Below, one piece after another: positions 60,557 to 64,000 of a stretch of DNA of 64,000 nt (its first letter is position 1; each line of letters opens with the position of its first letter). A program made the translations under genes and the position numbers. The stretch comes from Dichetophora obliterata (lineage: Eukaryota > Arthropoda > Insecta > Diptera > Sciomyzidae): the NCBI GenBank assembly GCA_963920525.1, contig OY986437.1:117440215-117504214 (forward strand), in the 5' to 3' direction. The notes beneath the pieces were generated by a model. It saw only the letters and a program-made list of their open reading frames with translations. It ran no database searches and was not told where the DNA came from.

Positions 60557-60797
60557 TCAAGACACGCGGTTTTTCTTATACTCTAATATTTGATAGAATA
60601 AATGCCTTTTGTTATATTTAAATAAACCACACATTGTTTTTAATATCGTCCGCTCTTCGCCAGTAATTCCTTTTGAGTCCTCAGTTGCCGCAGCACATAG
60701 TACCTGTGGCAGCGTTTTTAAATTTTCTGAACTCGAGCGCCGTTGGAAATTTCTGGCCAGGCGTAACACGTTTATTAGCAATTACGACGCATTTTAG
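60557..60797 (-). other. Unassigned, less AT-rich segment with an open frame
   Basis: A 74-codon minus frame contains A-R-N-F-Q-R-R-S-S-S-E-N-L-K and A-A-A-T-E-D-S-K. It looks more protein-like than the surroundings, but I do not recognise it. No RGK motif and no convincing splice sites. Confidence 0.25.
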
Positions 60798-61292
60798 TTT
60801 TTAAAAATCGGCTAGTAATTTACTTAGTTATTGATGAAAACAAAATTTTTGCAAAAATGCTTGCACAACTTTTTCGTGTTCTTTTGCACATTTTTTAAAG
60901 GAGCACAGATAACTTATTATGATATTTTTAAAACTATACCGATGACTGATATCTATTGAAAAGTCACAAATGTAGTCACATATTTGTAAGGTTTTTCGCA
61001 CATTTAATATAAGTTGCACACTATTTTTTATTAAATAGTTCATGTTTTTATATAAAATGGTTTTCAAAGTGATAAAGCTGTGAGAAACAAAACGTCATGA
61101 AGAAACAAAATAACATATTCCTGACATAAGTTAAGCTCTCATTGCATATTGTGGTTTCAATTCTAACTTATTTTCATTTTTTTAAATGCAGAATTTTTAA
61201 AAGGTTTACTTAAGAGATGCATTTTGTTTTTGTGGATTTTTTCTTTCGCGAATCATCAAACATCAGGTTGCGCTCATGTTATAACTATTTGA

Positions 61293-61758
61293 CAAGGTAG
61301 CCGTGACAGTTTTTTGGCGATTGGTAGTTGTCAAAAACAGCTAAAGAAGTTGTAGTTTGCTGCTGTTGACTAGCTTTGTGGTTATTTCTAACTTTTCTTT
61401 GTCTCATTTAATTTTTTCGCGAAGTTTATTGGAATGTTTTAAGTTTGCTGCGATTGACTAGCTATGTTTAAATCGTTGCTTATTTTTTCACATTTCTTTG
61501 ATTAATTACATGAACTGCTTATTTTGACAACTTCCCATCGCCGCTAGTGAGAAAAAAGCCAGTCTACGCTACTACCTTGTCCAATAATTGTACCATGGTT
61601 GCGCTGACGAATATTTTACCTACAATTTCTTTGATTAATTACATGAACTGCTTATTTTGACAACTTCCCATCGCCGCTAGTGAGAAAAAAGCCAGTCTAC
61701 GCTACTACCTTGTCCAATAATTGTACCATGGTTGCGCTGACGAATATTTTACCTACAA
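61293..61758. mobile_element. MITE-like element with a duplicated right end
   Basis: CAAGGTAGCCGTGACAG with GGCGATTGGTAGTTGTCAAA at the left is mirrored at the right by CTACCTTG and TTTTGACAACTTCCCATCGCC. The right end occurs twice because of the tandem 133-bp duplication. GTTTGCTGC(G/T)(A/G)TTGACTAGCT motifs recur inside. Confidence 0.6.
61493..61758 (+). repeat. Perfect tandem duplication, 133-bp unit
   Basis: 61493-61625 and 61626-61758 appear identical base for base, from TTTCTTTGATTAATTACATG to ATTTTACCTACAA. This is either very recent or an assembly artefact. Confidence 0.92.
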
Positions 61759-62332
61759 TCTCTTTGCTTTCTAAGCTCTTTGCATTCTCTTAAGATAAGC
61801 TTTAAAAAAATCGGAACATGTAAAAAAATAAGAAGAAGTGGAAGAAGTAAAAATTACAACAATATACAATGAGAGCTTTTCTTATGTAAAAAATGGTTTC
61901 TTTCTTTATTTGACGTTTTGTTTTTCACGTCTTTATAACTTCGAAATATTTATATAAAAACTTAGGCCAGTTCAGCGATGAGCAAGGAAAACATTTTCAC
62001 CAAGAAATGGCAACAATTGAAAAACATTTTAAGAAAAAAATAAAACTCAAATGATTTTGGAGTATTGCTGGTCATTACAATGCGAAACTTATGATGCCGA
62101 CTTAAAAAGAAAACGGTCAAGCAAACATTTTTGAGTTATCATGCTGAAAACGGATTTTTTAAAAAAAAAATCGATTTTAATGAATAATGAATAACTTTGT
62201 CAATTATTGACCGATTTTTAAAAACTAAATTGCATTTTAATTATTAATAAATGTTATTTATGATAATATTTATCATAATATTTATCATAACAGGTCTAGT
62301 CTCCGTTATTTAATTTAAATAAAAATATAAAA

Positions 62333-62649
62333 ATAAACTGGCCATTTCAGCCCTTGGAAGGACTCTAACCTACTTCTATTGATTAATTGTGTTTTGCGTG
62401 TTATTAACTGTTTGATCACAAATGATCGAGAACTGGACCTACGTGTTTTATGCCGACTCCGAACGGCTTATGTTCTCAAGAAGCTTTACATGGCAATTTT
62501 TACTCTCTGAGGTCTGCAGAGAGGTGACGACCGAACAAAAAAATTAATTCAATTGAAAAAACTTTATGTCTGCGCTGCAATTGAACCCGGGCTACCACGG
62601 TTCTTTAGCTTAGAGGCCAAGCACTGTACCCACTACGCTACTGCTGCCT
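62333..62649 (-). mobile_element. tRNA-derived SINE, diverged near-full-length copy
   Basis: Same order as the 33.3- and 36.5-kb copies (tail GGCCATTTCAGCCC on plus, core, tRNA-like head near 62570-62649) but with deletions, for example in the CAATGGCAAACC region. Target duplication not clear. Confidence 0.8.
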
Positions 62650-62769
62650 AGTTATAGTATATATAATTTAGTATTTATATAGAAAAATCGTCAAAGTTGA
62701 AATAGCCAAAAAAATTGAAAAAAAATTGTATTTGCAGAGTAAATACACAAAGCTTTCTCACGTTGTTTT

Positions 62770-62990
62770 AAGCAGTAGACATATCATTGGAAAGATTTAA
62801 GTATCGTCTTTCAGGATCCAGTTAAATTTTTAGAGTCTGTTGACAGTCAGGTAAGTTAAAGGCTAATAAATGAGCAAAGGTAGGCAAAATTGGTTTTTTT
62901 GCCGTAAGTCCAGATTTTGGGGGTGTCCGGCAAATTCCAAGTACAGAACATTCTTTAACTCGACAAGATCTAGCAAAAAAATAGCTTTAT
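62770..62990 (+). repeat. Dispersed repeat, partner of 60020-60260
   Basis: ATCATTGGAAAGATTTAAGT, then GGCAAAATTGGTTTTTTTGC, CAGATTTTGGGGGTGTCCGG and CTCGACAAGATCTAGC match the inverted copy in order and spacing. Part of the CTCGACAAGACCTAC end also occurs at 45961. Confidence 0.6.
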
Positions 62991-63288
62991 CTCCCAGGTA
63001 TTTCAACTTCGTTCCATTTTGTCGCACTATGTAATCTAACCGTTTTCTTTCAGGTCCAAGAGCAAAAATTGCTTGTATATAAGGCGCATGCCTTGGTTTT
63101 TTATCTTTTTAAAAAATATGCAAAAACAGGCATTTATTTTTTGTAAAATATGCAAAACAATGCATTGATTGCAAAATATGCAAAAACATGCAGTAACGAC
63201 TGAATGCGATTTTAAATGAAATTTCATGATTTGTAAAGATAACTTAACCATTTCCGTTTTAAGATGCCTAGTAAAAACCATGCATTTG

Positions 63289-63305
63289 CATGAGATTCCT
63301 AGCCC
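63289..63305 (-). repeat. Inverted end motif, right partner
   Basis: CATGAGATTCCTAGCCC is the exact inverse of 59257-59273. TGCAAAATATGCAAAA-type subterminal repeats lie inward (63115-63205). Confidence 0.55.
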
Positions 63306-63489
63306 AAGTTATTAATATATCGAGCAAATACTGCATCAATAGTTGTAACTAATCGTGTTGTATAAATATTTTGATAGCTTATCATTCGTAAATTAAATTT
63401 ATTTAAAAGGAATTGTTTGGCATTTTTGTTTGGATCGTGTACAACAAAAAAATGAAATGCGAATAAATTTTATTATGCTATCGATTTTG

Positions 63490-64000
63490 TTTTTTTTTCG
63501 GTCGTGGTCTGAGGTGAAATATTAATTGAAGCCAACAAAATATGTTGTCCATCAGGACTTATCATTTCTGCAGAACATACTTCTTCAATTTTTGAAATAT
63601 CAGTAGAAAATGTTGTAATTGAAGTCTTCTTCAATATATTGTCATATTCCCTGTGACTATATTGTACTTATCCTTATTATCATTTTGATAAATTGCAACT
63701 CCTCCAGAGCGACAATTATTTCTCTGAAACTGAGATATTAGAAGTAAATTTAGTGATATTGAGCATCATATTTTATTTTTGTTTCTGATAGCAATGTAAT
63801 GTCACAGATTTGAGTTATAGAATCGGTATGATCTTGAGAATGCGCATGGAGACTCCAACAAATTTAAAAAGATTACAGAAAAAACGCATTGCTCTCTATA
63901 AATTTTTTTTTATAGTCAAATATTTTGTTTCTAATTTGTTTAGAGATAATCTTTGAAATTCTCGAATTAAATCACCATTAGAAAAATCATTTCGCCTTCC
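63490..64000 (-). pseudogene. Apurinic-type endonuclease relic, LINE or Helentron
   Basis: On minus from 63860: W-S-L-H-A-H, D-I-T-L-L-S-E-T-K-I, then N-N-C-R-S-G-G-V-A-I-Y-Q-N near 63710, and V-C-S-A-E-M-I-S-P-D-G-Q-H-I-L near 63560. This is the order of an apurinic-type endonuclease domain: R-S-L, L-x-S-E-T, R-G/S-G-G-V-A-I-Y, then a beta strand with D-G. Stops and frameshifts occur. Directly upstream (63999-63910) lies S-N-G-D-L-I-R-E-F-Q-R-L-S-L-N-K-L-E-T. It is not LINE-like and could be the tail of a helicase, as in Helentrons. The fragment runs off the window. Confidence 0.55.

Larger units (their letters stand above)
53222..64000 (-). other. Upstream intron of the RGK gene (continues beyond window)
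   Basis: The upstream exon that should end in phase 1 was not found by eye up to 64000. The interval contains the (GA)n tract, Tc1 and nested elements, an R1-like relic, SINEs and inverted repeats, listed separately. The unlisted stretches (56.1-57.5 kb and 58.6-59.2 kb) are AT-rich with no gene recognised. Confidence 0.55.

Noticed and set aside
1..64000. CRISPR array, prokaryotic operons or phage genes
   Set aside because: No spaced identical direct repeats of the right size, no bacterial gene density or ribosome-binding sites, and abundant insect transposons and introns instead.

Overview
This is AT-rich eukaryotic nuclear DNA, very probably from a higher dipteran fly. Insect-type LINEs, BEL/Pao, Tc1/mariner, hAT-like and PIF-like elements, a tRNA-derived SINE and AT-rich introns all point that way. 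A tephritid-like fly is my guess from the SINE and LINE types; I could not test it. No prokaryotic operon, CRISPR array or plasmid-like feature is visible.

The one host gene I can support lies on the minus strand and encodes an RGK-family (Rad/Gem/Rem/Rgk) small GTPase. Two exons are convincing. The exon at 53221-53088 carries the G5 region (K-F-I-E-V-S-V-G). The terminal exon at 30662-30516 ends in the RGK C-terminal signature N-C-E-N-L-Q-V-L. A third exon, 35698-35582 (117 nt, phase 0/0, AG acceptor and GTGAGT donor), is likely, and a 27-nt microexon at 36324-36298 is possible. The G1-G4 exons would lie beyond position 64000. Bases 30663-64000 are therefore mostly intron of this gene, and bases 1-30515 are its 3' flank.

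The rest is a graveyard of mobile elements. From the left: a 1.8-kb foldback repeat (1293-3088); a second inverted pair (3190-3940); an unassigned, less AT-rich block (5930-7320); a 5351-bp full-length LINE with a perfect 14-bp target duplication (8570-13920); a BEL/Pao gag-protease relic (14075-16040, minus); a 5'-truncated RTE LINE with a near-perfect 13-bp target duplication (16808-17838, minus); degenerate tandem repeats (23.5-24.7 kb and 26.9-27.5 kb); two separated halves of a mariner-like transposase (24.9 and 27.8 kb); and several small inverted-repeat elements.

Inside the gene the introns hold a Tc1-type foldback element (32289-33157), two near-identical SINEs with target duplications, a two-copy 244-bp tandem repeat, TTAA-flanked and hAT-type non-autonomous elements, a 5'-truncated LINE with an intact RNase H frame (51022-52284), a Tc1 element (53965-56051) carrying a nested TAA-flanked element (55382-55824), an R1-like LINE relic (57600-58540), and at the right edge a relic of an apurinic-type endonuclease that may belong to a Helentron or LINE (63490-64000, minus).

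The elements do not act together as a system. They record successive insertions into a very large gene. The mobile-element coding frames are mostly broken; the host exons are the functional part.
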